In this document: positions 52,626-63,810 of the stretch, piece by piece
How positions within the stretch are numbered: position 1 is the first letter of the stretch
Layout of the letters: every line of letters starts with the position of its first letter
Source of the DNA: Lepus europaeus
Taxonomy: Eukaryota > Chordata > Mammalia > Lagomorpha > Leporidae
DNA: 64,000 bases
Assembly: GCF_033115175.1 (NCBI RefSeq)
Contig: NC_084831.1
Coordinates: 44,114,002-44,178,001, forward strand
Direction: 5' to 3'
Translations under genes and position numbers: made by a program
The notes under the pieces: model-generated
Database searches by the model: none
The model's input: only the letters and a program-made list of their open reading frames with translations
What the model was told of the DNA's origin: nothing

Positions 52626-53814
52626 TGCTATTCTTGAGAATGTCTTGAGAGTACTCTTCCCTCAGGGTCATGGCTAGAGGCAGCCTAGGCTCAAATCCAG
52701 CCTTGCTGCCTACCCAGGGTAGCCTGGAGCAAATGCGTAGTATCTCTGAGTGCCAGTTACTCATCTGTGAAATGGGTTCCATACTTCCTGTGCCTCCCTC
52801 CCAGGATGTCCCCTCCTCCGAGAGGCCCTGCACCCAGCTGGCAAGCAGTGTATGTCGGTTGTTACTCCATCCCAGAGCAGTTTCAAGGTCAAAGTTTGCT
52901 GCCTGACGTCTGGAGTCCACTGGGGCCTGCTGGAACCTGATCGGAGGCATCAGTCAGGGGGGGAGAGTTGGGTCAGCTGCTATTTTTGGAGGTGTTAACC
53001 TCAGGAAGCCCCGGCCCCAGCAGCCTGTGGGAGTGGCGAGGTCTGGCCTCAGCGCTTCCCGGGCCTCCATGTGATCTGGACTGGAGAGCACGCAGCGGGC
53101 AGACCTTGTCCTCCGGGGCTGACCTTGGCCTTGTAGCCCATGCTTATCAGCACCTCCCTGGTGCTCGCAGTGGCCTTGACCACTGTGTGAGGATCTCTCT
53201 GGGACTGCAAAGAGTTTCCAGCCCCTGGATGTGAGGAGCCTTGGGGAGTGAGAAGAGGTTTTAGGAGACAGGCAGAGCGAATTTGTAATCCCAGTTGCAC
53301 CACTCGCTCGGTGTCTTGCTGCAAGCCACTTTGGCCAAACCTCAGTTTCTCTGAAAAACAGCGGGATGAGAGTCTCCACGGAAGGCTGTTCCAGAACCAG
53401 CCTCTGGCAACGGTGCTTGTTCAATAAATGATCGATGTAGACAATCAGCTTCTAAGTGGCAGGGACTCTGTCCGACTCAGCTGTGTGTCCCCAGTGTGCA
53501 GCCGGGATGAAGCTCTCAGCGTGGAATGAATAACGAATTATAGAAGGCCCTGAATGGGTACACCCTTTCCGGCTCCCCCCTTTCCGATTTTCCAGTCACC
53601 CCTCACCCCAAATCTCACGTAGGAATCAGCCTCTCTGCAATCAGCCCTAACAGGTGAGCCTCTGCTCTCAGCTTGCAGGTCCCCGTGACACAAAGCTCAC
53701 CTCCTTCCAAGGCTTCCCGGTGCCAGCCAGGAAGTTACTCCTTGGACTTGGGCCTGTAGGAACTGAGGTCTTTGGCAGCTCCCAATGCCTGCAGCCAGCC
53801 GTTCCCCAGGGTGG
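52626..53814. other. Intergenic with MIR remnants
   Basis: MIR-like text at about 52720-52790 and 53270-53370. Otherwise unique. Open frames on both strands lack support. Confidence 0.4.
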
Positions 53815-54038
53815 TTTTGTTTTTGTTTTTGTTTTTGTTTTAAGATTTACTTTTGAAAGTCAGAGTTACACAGAGAAAGGAGAGGCAGAAAAGTCCTCCA
53901 TCTGCTGGTTCACTCCCCAGTTGGCCACGATGGCAGGAGCTGGGCCGATCCGAAGCCAGCACTCAGCACTCATATGGGATGCTATTGTTGCAGGTGTTAA
54001 TGAATGTGTTGATGAACTTGCACCATAACATCAGCCCG
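53815..54038 (-). mobile_element. CSINE, older type, internally deleted
   Basis: (GTTTTT)n tail, 'gaaagtcagagttacacag', then a jump from 'gatccgaagccagc' to the head. Confidence 0.78.
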
Positions 54039-54178
54039 GGACTTGTCATTCTTTAGCCATGAGGATATTTATATTGATTTGTTGGTATTAAGTTACTGAG
54101 CATGTACTTTAGGGTGCCCAGATGGCATTCTCTTGGGTCCTTTTCCATCATTCTTTCAAAATATCATTTAAAAGAACA

Positions 54179-54485
54179 GGGGCAGGCATTTGACATAAAG
54201 GTTAAGATACTGCTTGGGGCACCCACATCCCATATCAAAGTGCTTGGGTGCAAATCCTGGCTCAACTACCAATTCCAGCTTCCTGCTAACTGGGAAACAG
54301 CAGATGAAGACTCATGTAGTTGAGTCTCTGCCGCCCACGTGGGAGACCAGGATGGAGCTTCTGGCTTCTGCCTGGCCTAGCAGCTGTGGGCATCTGGGGA
54401 GTGAGTCAGTGGACGGAAGTTCTCTTTTTGTCTCCCTCTGCCTTTCAAACAAGTAAGTAAATAAATAAATACAAATTTTAAAATT
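54179..54485 (+). mobile_element. CSINE, older type
   Basis: Head 'ggggcaggcatttgacataaagg' to the tail 'caagtaagtaaataaataaat'. Confidence 0.83.
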
Positions 54486-54661
54486 AAAAAGTAAAAAAAA
54501 TAAGGCATGAGAAAGAGTGCTCCAGGATCACACACTTAAGCCACGCTGGCTTCTGTTAGGCCTTTTCCTGGGAAGGAGCTTAAAGAGCAGTGCAGCCTAC
54601 AGTCCAGAGAGGAGGATGCACCTGCCTTGTGTTGGGGTGTTGAGGAGGCTGCCGAGATGGT

Positions 54662-54736
54662 GCGCCTGGGACCAGTGCTGTGGCATAGGTAAAGCTGTTC
54701 ATATGGGATGCCGGTTCGATTCCCAGCTCCCTGCCC
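54662..54736 (+). mobile_element. CSINE head, cut by the following antisense copy
   Basis: 'gggaccagtgctgtggcatagg ... gccggttcgattcccagctcc'; the + element stops where poly(T) begins. Confidence 0.72.
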
Positions 54737-55083
54737 CTTTTTTTTATGATTTTTTTTTTAAGATTTATTTTATTTATTTGAAAGACAGAGTTACAGAAAG
54801 AGGTAGAAAGAGAGAGAGAGAGAGAGAGAGATATCTCCCATCCACTGGCTCACTCCCCAAATGGCCACAATGGCCAGAGCTCAGCTGATCTAAAGCCAGG
54901 AGCCAGGAGCTTCCTCAGGGTCTCCCACATGGGTGCAGGGTCCAAGCACTTGGGCCACCTTCCACTAAGCTTTCCTAGGCCATTAGCAGAGAGCTGGATC
55001 AGAACTGGAGCAGCGGGGACTCGAACTGGAGGCCATATAGGATGCCAACACTACAGGCCGGGACTTTAGCCATAGCTCCGGGC
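54737..55083 (-). mobile_element. CSINE, older type
   Basis: Poly(T), (GA)n and the head ending near 'agctccgggca'. Together with the preceding fragment it makes an inverted pair. Confidence 0.86.
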
Positions 55084-56688
55084 ACGCGTGCACAGACACA
55101 CACTCACACCCGCAGCCTCTTTTAACAACTGGACTCACAAGCTAACAATGCCACTCAGAGAGACAACAATGATCTAACTGCAAAGTATAGTTCCATAGAA
55201 ATCCATCATTCTGTGGAGAGAGCTACTGACAACTCTATTAGAAGTCCTTAGTAGCCCCATCTGAGAGGTGACAAAACCCAAACATGCAGTCCTGCGGCAC
55301 ACAAACTCTAGACAGGAACCCGGGAGAAGACCTTTAGACCCATGAAATGGGAAGAGTCCGGTGCCCACAGCCAACCCTCACATCAGATTAAAAGAAAAGA
55401 GACCTCAACTGAAAATTGAATGTTACAAAGCAAAAAGAATTTCAAATTTCCACCCTAAAGTGATTACTTTGTGCTTTTTAGAACATAAAATGATTATCTT
55501 TAAATGTTTCTCTCTTTTTTTTTTTTTTTTTTGGTTAGGTGGTGGAAACTCACACGCTTAGCCTGCCTTTGACAAATCCACAATCGTCCATGTCTGCAGG
55601 ACAAAGTCTAGCCATTTTCCCTCTGCCATGCTGCCCTTCACAACATTTTTCAAGCAGTATCATAAAGCATAAAACAAAAATGCAACTTCTCCCTAAATTT
55701 AAAAAGAAGCACTGAACACCTCAAAAATGTTTTTGTCCCCGTCCCCACCCCATCTCCAAGGCTCCAGATCAGTATAAATAGCTCCCTCCGTCCACCAGTT
55801 GCCCCCGCTTTTCTTTTCACCTCATTCTTGCCCCTCTGCCCCTCGCCCTGGGCCCACAGGGGCTGAATTTTGCTTCTTCAGCTGCCCTGAGCCCAGCTCC
55901 TCCCTCTCCTTAGCTGGGCTCCTTTGTTTCACCTTGACCTTTGCAGCAGTCTCTGAAAGGTCTTGCCTCTCCCATCTTTCCCATTCCAATGCATCCTCTG
56001 TGCTGGGGGGAGCCTTTCCCCACTCAAACCCTTGCAGTGAGTGCAGTACCCACAGCTAACCTCCAAATCCCAGGCCCTTGGGCCTTCTCCCACTCCCTGG
56101 GACTCTGGTTTTGTTTTTTTACAACATTGAGCATTGTACAGTCAGTTTTCAGTGAGAATGCAAACCACTAGTCAGTTACAAATCATCTCATTAGATCATC
56201 TATCTCAGAATTTCTGGTATCCAGCCCAAGCCTGGCGTACAGGGAAAACTTAGGAAACGGTTGCTAACGATGACTCCACTACCTGCTGGCCAGCAGACAC
56301 AGGAATGGCACTGCTTGCTGTGAGAGTCTGAAACCCCATTTTCAAACCTTGCCTTAAAAACTGCATAAAAGTGAGACGTGCATGGCGCTGCCTCTCATCA
56401 CAGCAGCCTGGGCAGGAAGTGCTCTGGGGCCTTTCTGGACAGTCAGCTACTCTGCCCTTTGTAACATTCGGACACGCTAATGCTCACTCCATTGTTCCCG
56501 GCCCCATCTCCACACGGGACTAGGGAAGGCAGGTCCCATAGGCCCCAGGTAGAACTGGTTCCTAAAACAGTAACCCAGCACACTCATCACCCGAAAATCA
56601 AGTAAACCTGATTCTTCAAAATTACAACATCCATGATTTAATTGAAGATGTAACTTAAACAAACAAAAACCAATTAAACATGCACACT
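55084..56688. other. Intergenic, 1.6 kb without recognised elements
   Basis: A TATA-like string (tataaata at 55773-55780) stands alone without a reading frame or other promoter signals. No SINE or exon is supported. Confidence 0.4.
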
Positions 56689-56689
56689 G

Positions 56690-56988
56690 TTGGGGTGAGT
56701 GTTGTGTGGAGCATCTACAGCCCTGATCATGGCACCTTTATCAGCTTCCTGCTACTGCGTAGCAGGAAGAGAGGCAGCAGGTGCTGGCTCACGTACTTGG
56801 GTTCCTGCCAGTCACGTGGGAGAGCTGGAGTGGAGGCTGAGCCAAAGCCAAGAGCCCAGAACCTGGCTTTGGCCCAGCCTCAGTTCTTGTAGGCATTTGG
56901 TAAACAGAAATGAACCAGCAGATGGAAGATCTCTCTCTCTCTCTCTCTCCCTGTCTCTGTCCTTCAAGTAAAGGGAAAATAAGAGAGG
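56690..56988 (+). mobile_element. CSINE, old divergent
   Basis: Recognised from 'gaaatgaaccagcagatggaag' + (TC)n + tail. The head is badly decayed. Confidence 0.7.
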
Positions 56989-57129
56989 GGAAAAAAAAAA
57001 AACTGAACAAGAACACCAGGTGCTAAAGATACCAGAGGTGGTGAAATAAGGAGTAAATGGTTTTTCCTATGCTCCAAATTGCATTTCATGGGAACATATT
57101 ACTTTTCTCACCCTAAGCTTCAAACCTTG

Positions 57130-57859
57130 CATTTTTTAAAGTAGTAAATGTTTAGGTTTTTTAAAATGTAGTAAAATACACTTAATATAAAGCTTACCAC
57201 TTTAACCATTTCCACATGTACCATTCAGCAGCATTAAGTATATACACATTGTAGTACGATCTTTGGTTTTCCACCTTACAGCTCTGAAACCCAATACCCA
57301 TCAAACAGCTCCCATTCACCCCTTGCCACCACTCTACTTTCTAGGTTCATGTAAAACTCACAAACGAATCTAGATCGCTTGTATAGAGCATGTCGTTTTG
57401 TAACCGGCTTATTTCACTTGGCAAATCTTCAAGGTTCAACCATGTTGTAGCAGATGTCAGAATTTTCAATTCAAGACTGATTAGTACTGGCACTGTACAT
57501 TTATTCCACATTTTGTTTATCTAGTCATCTACTGATGGACACTTGGGTGGCTTCCACCTTTGGCTATCGTGAGAAATGCTGCTGTGACCGTGGATGTACA
57601 AATCCCTCTTGGAGACTCTGCTTTCATTCACCTTGGATATACACCCAGGAGTGGAACTGCTGGATCAGATGGCAATGCTATTTTTAAGTTTTTGAGGAAC
57701 TGCCACGCTGCTTCTCACAAAACTTCATGATTTTAAATTCATACCAACAGTGCACAAGGGTTCCAATTTCTTTATATTCTTGAAAACTTTGTTTCAATGG
57801 CAGCCACCCCATAGGGTCTAAGGTAGTATCTCACTGAGGTTTTATTTGCATAGATTTTT
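57130..57859 (-). mobile_element. L1 3'-region fragment
   Basis: Antisense L1: 'cttaccactttaaccatttcc', 'ggcttatttcacttggcaaat', 'gatggacacttgggtggcttcc' and 'ggagtggaactgctggatca' follow L1 order. Decayed; cut by a young SINE. Confidence 0.82.
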
Positions 57860-57873
57860 AAAAGTGCTTTTAG

Positions 57874-58211
57874 GGCCGGCGCCGTGGCTCACTAGGCTAA
57901 TCCTCCACCTAGCGGCGCCGGCACACTGGGTTCTAGTCCCGGTCTGGGCACCAGATTCTGTCCCGGTTGCCCCTTTTCCAGGCCAGCTCTCTGCTGTGGC
58001 CAGGGAGTGCAGTGGAGGATGGCCCAAGTGCTTGGGCCCTGCACCCCATGGGAGACCAGGAGAAGCACCTGACTCCTGCCATCGGATCAGCGCGGTGCAC
58101 CGGCCGCAGCGCGCCAACCGCGGCGGCCATTGGAGGGTGAACCAACGGCAAAGGAAGACCTTTCTCTCTGTCTCTCTCACTGTCCACTCTGACTGTCAAA
58201 ACAAACAAAAA
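57874..58211 (+). mobile_element. CSINE, younger type, near-consensus
   Basis: aaaagtgcttttag is duplicated at 57860-57873 and 58212-58225. The head CpGs are intact. Confidence 0.95.
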
Positions 58212-58225
58212 AAAAGTGCTTTTAG

Positions 58226-58530
58226 TATTTATTTTGAAACAGCAATAAACAAGGATAGAGAAAAAGATCTTTCATCTGCTGATTCATTCCCCAAATGGCC
58301 ACAGTTACCAGGGCTGGGCCAGGCCAAAGTCAGGAGCTCAGAACTCCATCTGGGTCTCCCATGCGGATGGCAGGGGCCCAAGCACTTGAGTCATCTTCTG
58401 CTGCTTTCCCAGGCACATTAGCAAGGAACTGTATCAGAAGCAGAGTAGCCAGAACTCAACCCCATGCTCTAATGAAACACTGGCATTGCAGGCAGTGGCT
58501 TAACCCTCTGGGCCACAATACAGTCCCCAG
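58226..58530 (-). mobile_element. CSINE, old divergent
   Basis: 'atttattttgaaacagcaat' to 'ggccacaatacagtcccc'. Confidence 0.78.
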
Positions 58531-59444
58531 ATTTTCATTTTTACAGCAATCTCACGTTCACGGCAAAACTGAGCTCCCATGTATCTCCTGCCTTCACATA
58601 TATATGGCCCCCTACTATCCACATCCCCCACCACAGGGTGTCCTTGATGTAATTTGTGAACCTACACAGACACATCATTATCACTCACTCTTGGTGTCAT
58701 ACATTTAGGGGTTTGGAGAAATACATAATGCCAGGTATTCGCCAGTATAGTATCATAGATTCAGTGCCCTAAAAACCCTCTGTGCTCCAACAATTCGTCC
58801 TTTCCTCCCAACTCCTCATCTTTCCACTGTCCACAAGGTTTAACCCTTTTTAGAACAGATACCAGTGTCATGGAGTTGTAACCACAAAACACGTAACACA
58901 CGTAGACTTTCCAGATTGGTTTTGTCCACTTGATACTATTGATTTACTGAGCCTTCACCACTTTTCATGGCCTGACAGTGCGTTTCTTTAGCACTGAGTT
59001 GTATTCCACTGTCCAGCTGTACCAGTTTATTTATCCATCCACCGACTGAAGGACATCATGGTTGCTTTTTCCGGCAATGATAAATAGAACCGCAGCAAGC
59101 ATCCACATGCTGGCTCTTGTATGAACATTTTCAGTTGCTTTGGGGAAATACCGAGGAGCAGGACTGCAGGACCCAACGGTAAGAGCATGTGTAGAAACCA
59201 CTCTCCCGACGTGGCTGTACTAGCTTGCGTTCTTGCAACAGTGAAGGTTCCTGCTGCTCCATAGCTTACCTGGATTTGATGCCAGTGTTCTGGATTTCAG
59301 CTTCCAGATGGCTGGCTGTACAGCAGACTTGCTAACTTGCCCTTCCCTGCGGACATGTTATATGGGGGATCTTGTCATGTGCTTATTTGCCAGCTATCTT
59401 TCTTCCTTTGTGAGGTATCTGTTAAGGTCTTTGGCCCACTTTTA

Positions 59445-59750
59445 AAAAATGTTTTGAGAGACAGAGCTCCCAACCCCGACTTACTTTCTAATCGCCCCAC
59501 AACAAAAATAAAAATAAAATTAATGCCCACAACAGTCAGCGGCTGGGCTAAAGGTAGGAGCCAGGCAATCAATCCAGGTCTCCTATGTGGGTGACAGGAA
59601 CCCAGTTATCTGAATCATCACTGCTGTCTCTTTGGGCTGCATTAGCAGAATGCTGGGATCGTGAGCTGGAGACATGTATCGATTTCAGGCACTCCGACAC
59701 GGGATGTGGGTGTCCTAACTGATGGTTTAACTGCTAGGTCAAATGCTCAT
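59445..59750 (-). mobile_element. CSINE, old divergent
   Basis: Degraded copy with an (AAAAT)-type insertion near 59505-59520. Recognised by 'ccaggtctcctatgtgggtg' and the head remnant. Confidence 0.65.
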
Positions 59751-59764
59751 TCCTGGCACATTTT

Positions 59765-60078
59765 TAAAAAGATTTATTTATTTACTTATTTGTGTCAGAA
59801 ACAGGGAGAGTCAGAAATCTTCCATCTGCTGGTTCACCCATCAGTTGATGGCAATAGTTGGGGTTGGGCCAGGCAAAAGCCAGGAGCCTAGAACTCCATC
59901 AGGTCTCCTGCTTGGGTGGCAGGTACACAAGTACTTGAGCCACCATCTGAGACTTCTCAGGCACATTAGCAAGAAGTTGGATTGGAAGTGGAGTAGCTGG
60001 GACTCGAACCAGCATTCCAGTATGAGATACAGGCATCACAAGCAGTGGCTTAACCTACAGCACCACAACGCCTGCTTC
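59765..60078 (-). mobile_element. CSINE, older type
   Basis: 'agatttatttatttacttatttg' to 'agcaccacaacgcctgc'. Confidence 0.85.
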
Positions 60079-60087
60079 ACTGGCCCA

Positions 60088-60158
60088 TTGTTAAATTAGG
60101 TTGTTTTATTATTAAATTAGGTTGTATTATTATTGTTAAATTAGGTTGTTTTATTATT
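60088..60158. repeat. Three tandem ~21-24 bp AT-rich copies
   Basis: The unit ttaaattaggttgttttatt is repeated three times with small indels within L1-derived sequence. Confidence 0.85.
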
Positions 60159-60483
60159 GTTGCATTTTAAGGGTTTACTGTGGTTTTGATTCACTTTTAT
60201 CAAATGATTGCTGATGTTGAACACCTTTTCAGTGTTTATAGTCTACAGTTTATTTTAAGCACACCAAAAGCTACTTTACATTTTTTAAAAAAGCTTTATT
60301 CCTTTTATCACCTCCTTTATGTACCTGGGAAAGTCTCTCTCCTTTACCAAATGAAGAAGCTAGCCGACTGTGCTTAAAAACCCTCACCCAGCAAGATTTC
60401 CTGGTAGAACAGCTGAAAAACCAGAAGCTCAAAGTAGGAGCTGATTGATATAATGGTCCCACTATCAGCAGGAAAATGACAAG

Positions 60484-60498
60484 CTCGCCCCCTGGTGA
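60484..60498 (-). promoter_or_regulatory. CTCF-like motif, - orientation
   Basis: CGCCCCCTGGTG at 60486-60497 is an exact match to the reverse complement of the 12-base CTCF core CACCAGGGGGCG. About 1 kb past the COA7 stop. Occupancy is unknown. Confidence 0.6.
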
Positions 60499-60623
60499 CA
60501 AGTTAGGGGGAAAACCAAAAAAGCAAATTTTCTTAACAGGAAAGCCATACCCACCACAAAGAAAACTCTACCTGGAACCTGGAGAGAATGCTAATAATAC
60601 AAACTATAAATCTGTCAGATAAG

Positions 60624-60629
60624 TTTATT
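60624..60629 (-). terminator. COA7: Candidate COA7 poly(A) signal
   Basis: AATAAA on - (TTTATT on +), about 920 bases after the stop. Alternatives at 60295 and 60249 are equally canonical. Confidence 0.4.
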
Positions 60630-60949
60630 CACAGAGATTGTTATTTTAATTGGAAGGGCTTGAAAATCAGAAGGAAAAAAAAGCTTTAGTCCCAGGGGAC
60701 AAAATATGTCACCAAGTCCTTGCTTGCAAATCCCAGCTACAGCTGCCTTGGGGATCTGCTCCCTCCAGATGCTGAGCAGGGCCAGCCAAGCGCTGGAGAT
60801 GCTAATTTTTAACCAAATGCATCATGGGAAGAAGAGGCTGGGTTTCATCTTCTTCAGCAACCTGAAGGATATCATCCATTAAGCTGGACACTCCCTATGA
60901 ATTCAAAGATCTGCCACTCGGGGCAAAAAGCATATCCACACCAATCATT

Positions 60950-61122
60950 ATTCTTCCCAGTCTCCCACGTGGTACTAGGACACTTGCATTTGGGCCATCT
61001 TCCACTGCCTTCCCAGGCACATCAGCAGGGAGCTGGAAGTGGAGCAGCCGGGACTTGAACCAGCACCCATAAGGGCTTCCAGCACTGCAGGTGGTTTACC
61101 CACTATACCACAACACCGGCCC
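60950..61122 (-). mobile_element. CSINE 5' half in the COA7 3' UTR region
   Basis: 'cagtctcccacgtggtac' to 'ccacaacaccggcccc'. It lacks its 3' half and tail. Because the gene is also on -, the SINE is in sense with COA7. Confidence 0.8.
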
Positions 61123-61548
61123 CTTTTCTGATTTTCACACCCTCCTGACTAAAATAATAACACGACTGACAATGACACTGCTGATTCCCTTGGGCCCTGT
61201 GGCTGCTAATTTTCCCAACCACCTGCCACTGTTCCCCTCCTCCCACCCCACCCCAATCTTTATGGCTCTTTTTTGGGCTCCTATTTTTCAGAGCTGCAAG
61301 AGATTGAAAACCAAGATCCCCTAATATGTGTGTCTTCACAGATAAAGCAATAGTGACTGAAATAAACATCGCAGGCTCCAATCCAGTAGATGCCACTCTG
61401 GGGCAATGAATCTATGTAGACAGAGTTACTGATATCAAGTCCCAAGTCTTCCCGCTCCAGTAGGGTGACCTTCAAGGCCTCATCAGGCTCAGAAACAGGA
61501 GGTGCTGGCCTCAAGCTGTCTGTCATCTGGCAGGGAGGCTGGGCCACA

Positions 61549-61997
61549 TTACCCAAAAGTTAGGGGCTGGACGTTTTTCTGCTGTTCTTTGTGCAGCTGC
61601 CGGGCCCGGTCTCTTAGCAGCTCGGCCTTGGCCTCGTCCTTATCGACCCCATCCCCCAGCTTGTACATGCGGCTGGCATTGGCACAGGCCCAGACGTGAC
61701 CCAGGTCGCAGGCTTTCAGCGAGTATTTACACGCCAGGCCCATGTCCTTAGGGAAGCCAGGGGCGCCCTGCAAGAACATGGCACTGAGGTTGAAGCAGCT
61801 GGCGGCGTAGCCACCGTCACAGGCCCTCGTGTAGTAGTCCCTGGCCTTGCCCAGGTCAGGCTGGCCATCCTCGTTGACCTGTCCATCGTGTGCCAGGAGA
61901 CCGACGTTGTGACATGCTTCCACAGACTTCTTCCCAGGCTTCTCACACGCCATCAGAAAGCAGCTGGAGGCAGCTCGCAGGTCCTGCGTCAGTCCAC
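61549..61997 (-). CDS. COA7: COA7 terminal coding exon
   Basis: COA7 is a soluble Sel1-like repeat protein of the mitochondrial intermembrane space needed for respiratory-chain (complex IV) assembly. Its many paired cysteines form disulfides within helical repeats. This exon enters by a split Gly codon (acceptor ctgag/GT at 61999-61998 on -). It reads [20 protein letters not shown] on to [12 protein letters not shown] and a stop at 61551-61549, 148 full codons. Adding 83 upstream residues gives exactly the 231 aa I recall for human. Sel1 repeats are seen at ACHNVGLL...[24 protein letters not shown]...[12 protein letters not shown] and [14 protein letters not shown]. The frame is intact. Earlier exons lie beyond the right edge. 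Confidence 0.95.
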
Positions 61998-62492
61998 CTC
62001 AGAGAAGGAGAGCAAAGGAAAAGTAAACTGAAGCCAGGGAGGAACCTAAACGTCTCAGGCCAAAGTCAGGGGACAGCTCCTGAAGATCCAGACTCCGTGA
62101 GCCAAGGCAGCACAAAAGGGAGGCGCAGTCCTCAGACCCTCCGGCCTTTTCAGTCACGGGGTATTTTGTTCAAATGATCACTTATGAGGAAGCCCAAAAC
62201 AGGTAAGGGAGGTAAAAACTGAGAATGATAACAATATCCACCTCATGGGTTTACAGCATTAATACAGCATCTCACAAGCACTTTATTACATGTTTGCTAA
62301 TTTAAACTCAGCTACCTCTCTGGGTTCCACATCCATGAATTCAACCAACTACAGACTATAAATATTCAGAAAAAAAACTGTGCCTGTACTGAACGTATAC
62401 AGATTTTATTTCCCCTTCGTATAACCCCTTAAACAGCACAGTGTAACAACCATAGCATTTACAGAGCATTAGATATCATAAGTAATCTAGAG

Positions 62493-62808
62493 AAGATTTA
62501 GAGATTTACTTATTTCAAGGCAGAGTAACAGAGGGAGAGGAAGAGATCTTCTATCTGCTGGTTTACTCCCCAAATGACTGCAGCCAGGCAGATCTGAGTC
62601 AGGCTGGAGCCAGGAACCAGGAACTCCACCCTAGACTCCATGTGGGTGGCTGGGAGCCAAGCACTTGGGGCACATTCTGTTGCCTTCCCAGTTGCATTAG
62701 CAAGAAGCTGGATCAGAAGCCAAGAAGCTGGGACTCGAACCAGCACAGTGATTTTGGGATGCTGGCATCACAAGCTGTTAAGTTAAGCCATTGTGCCACT
62801 TATGGTCT
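62493..62808 (-). mobile_element. CSINE, older type
   Basis: 'agatttacttatttcaaggcag' to 'gccattgtgccac'. Full length; some decay. Confidence 0.83.
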
Positions 62809-62829
62809 CTAGAGATGATCTCAAATATA

Positions 62830-63085
62830 AGCTAAGATGCTACTTGGGATTCGTGCCTTCCACATCAGAGTCCTTGTACAGCCTGATTTCAGCTTCTTGT
62901 TAATGGGTACCCTGGGAGGCAGCAGGTGATGGCTGATGTACTTGGGTCCCTGTCACCCAAGTGGAAGACCCAAACAGGTCCTGACTTTGGCCTGGCCCAG
63001 CCCCAGCCGCTGAGGGCATTGAGGAAATGAACTGAAGGCTGAGAGCTCTCTCTGCCTGTCTCTGTCTCTTAAATAATAAAACCTC
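62830..63085 (+). mobile_element. CSINE, old divergent
   Basis: Head largely lost. 'gggaggcagcaggtgatggc', 'ccaagtggaagaccc' and 'tctcttaaataataaaac' identify it. Confidence 0.68.
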
Positions 63086-63180
63086 CATGTGCCATCTCTC
63101 ATTCTCAAAAACCACAAACACTCTAACATCATTCTTTAAGGTAAACATTCCAAATCCACCACTTAGAAATCATCATCATC

Positions 63181-63519
63181 GGCCGGTGCCGTGGCTTAAC
63201 AGGCTAATCCTCTGCCTTGCGGCGCTGGCACATTGGGTTCTAGTCCCGGTTGGGGCGCTGGATTCTATCCCGGTTGCCCCTCTTCCAGGCCAGCTCTCTG
63301 CTATGGCCCGGGAAGGCAGTGGAGGATGGCCCAGGTGCTTGGGCCCTGCACCCCATGGGAGACCAGGAGAAGCACCTGGCTCCTGGCTTCGGATCAGCAC
63401 GATGCGCCGGCCGCAGCGGCCATTGGAGGGTGAACCAACGGCAAAAAGGAAGACCTTTCTCTCTGTCTCTCTCTCTCACTATTCACTCTGCCTGTCAAAA
63501 AAAAAAAAAAAAAAAAAAA
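63181..63519 (+). mobile_element. CSINE, younger type, near-consensus
   Basis: aaatcatcatcatc/aaattatcatcatc at 63167-63180 and about 63521-63534. Long pure poly(A) tail. Confidence 0.94.
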
Positions 63520-63810
63520 GAAATTATCATCATCATGTGGTGAGCCCCATTCCAGCCACCTCCACAGCACGTGTTTACATGAAGTGCTGCCAGCAGAATG
63601 GATATTGGAAATATTTTGTAAACTGGATCACGTATGTTAGTTGTAAATACAGAATTTCACTTTGACTTTACTTGGATCTATCTGAAGAAAATCAAAAGTG
63701 AAGTGAAACAAAGAAAATGCTGACTCACAAATTAGTATTTCTGCACCACAGAGAAATTTCCTTAATGAGTCTCTAAAGGAAATCAGAAAAATATTAAAAG
63801 GCTAGAATTG

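Larger units (their letters stand above)
58535..60240 (-). mobile_element. Second L1 fragment, split by two SINEs
   Basis: Antisense L1 text at 58535-59440 ('cctacacagacacatcatta', 'ttcttgcaacagtgaaggttcctg') resumes at 60085-60240 ('tggcccattgttaaattagg', 'aaatgattgctgatgttgaac'). Two antisense SINEs lie between. Confidence 0.78.
60624..61548 (-). other. COA7: COA7 3' untranslated region (extent uncertain)
   Basis: Downstream of the stop on -. The first AATAAA on this strand is at 60629-60624, others at 60300-60295 and 60254-60249. A SINE head piece lies within it at 60950-61122. The true end is not determined. Confidence 0.45.

Noticed and set aside
55773-55780. Consensus TATA box (tataaata)
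   Set aside because: It has no start-proximal partner signals, no reading frame and no exon downstream. Such strings occur by chance in 64 kb.
61281-61556. 91-codon - strand frame just past the COA7 stop
   Set aside because: It lies in the 3' UTR after the conserved QPLTFG end and has no homology that I recognise.
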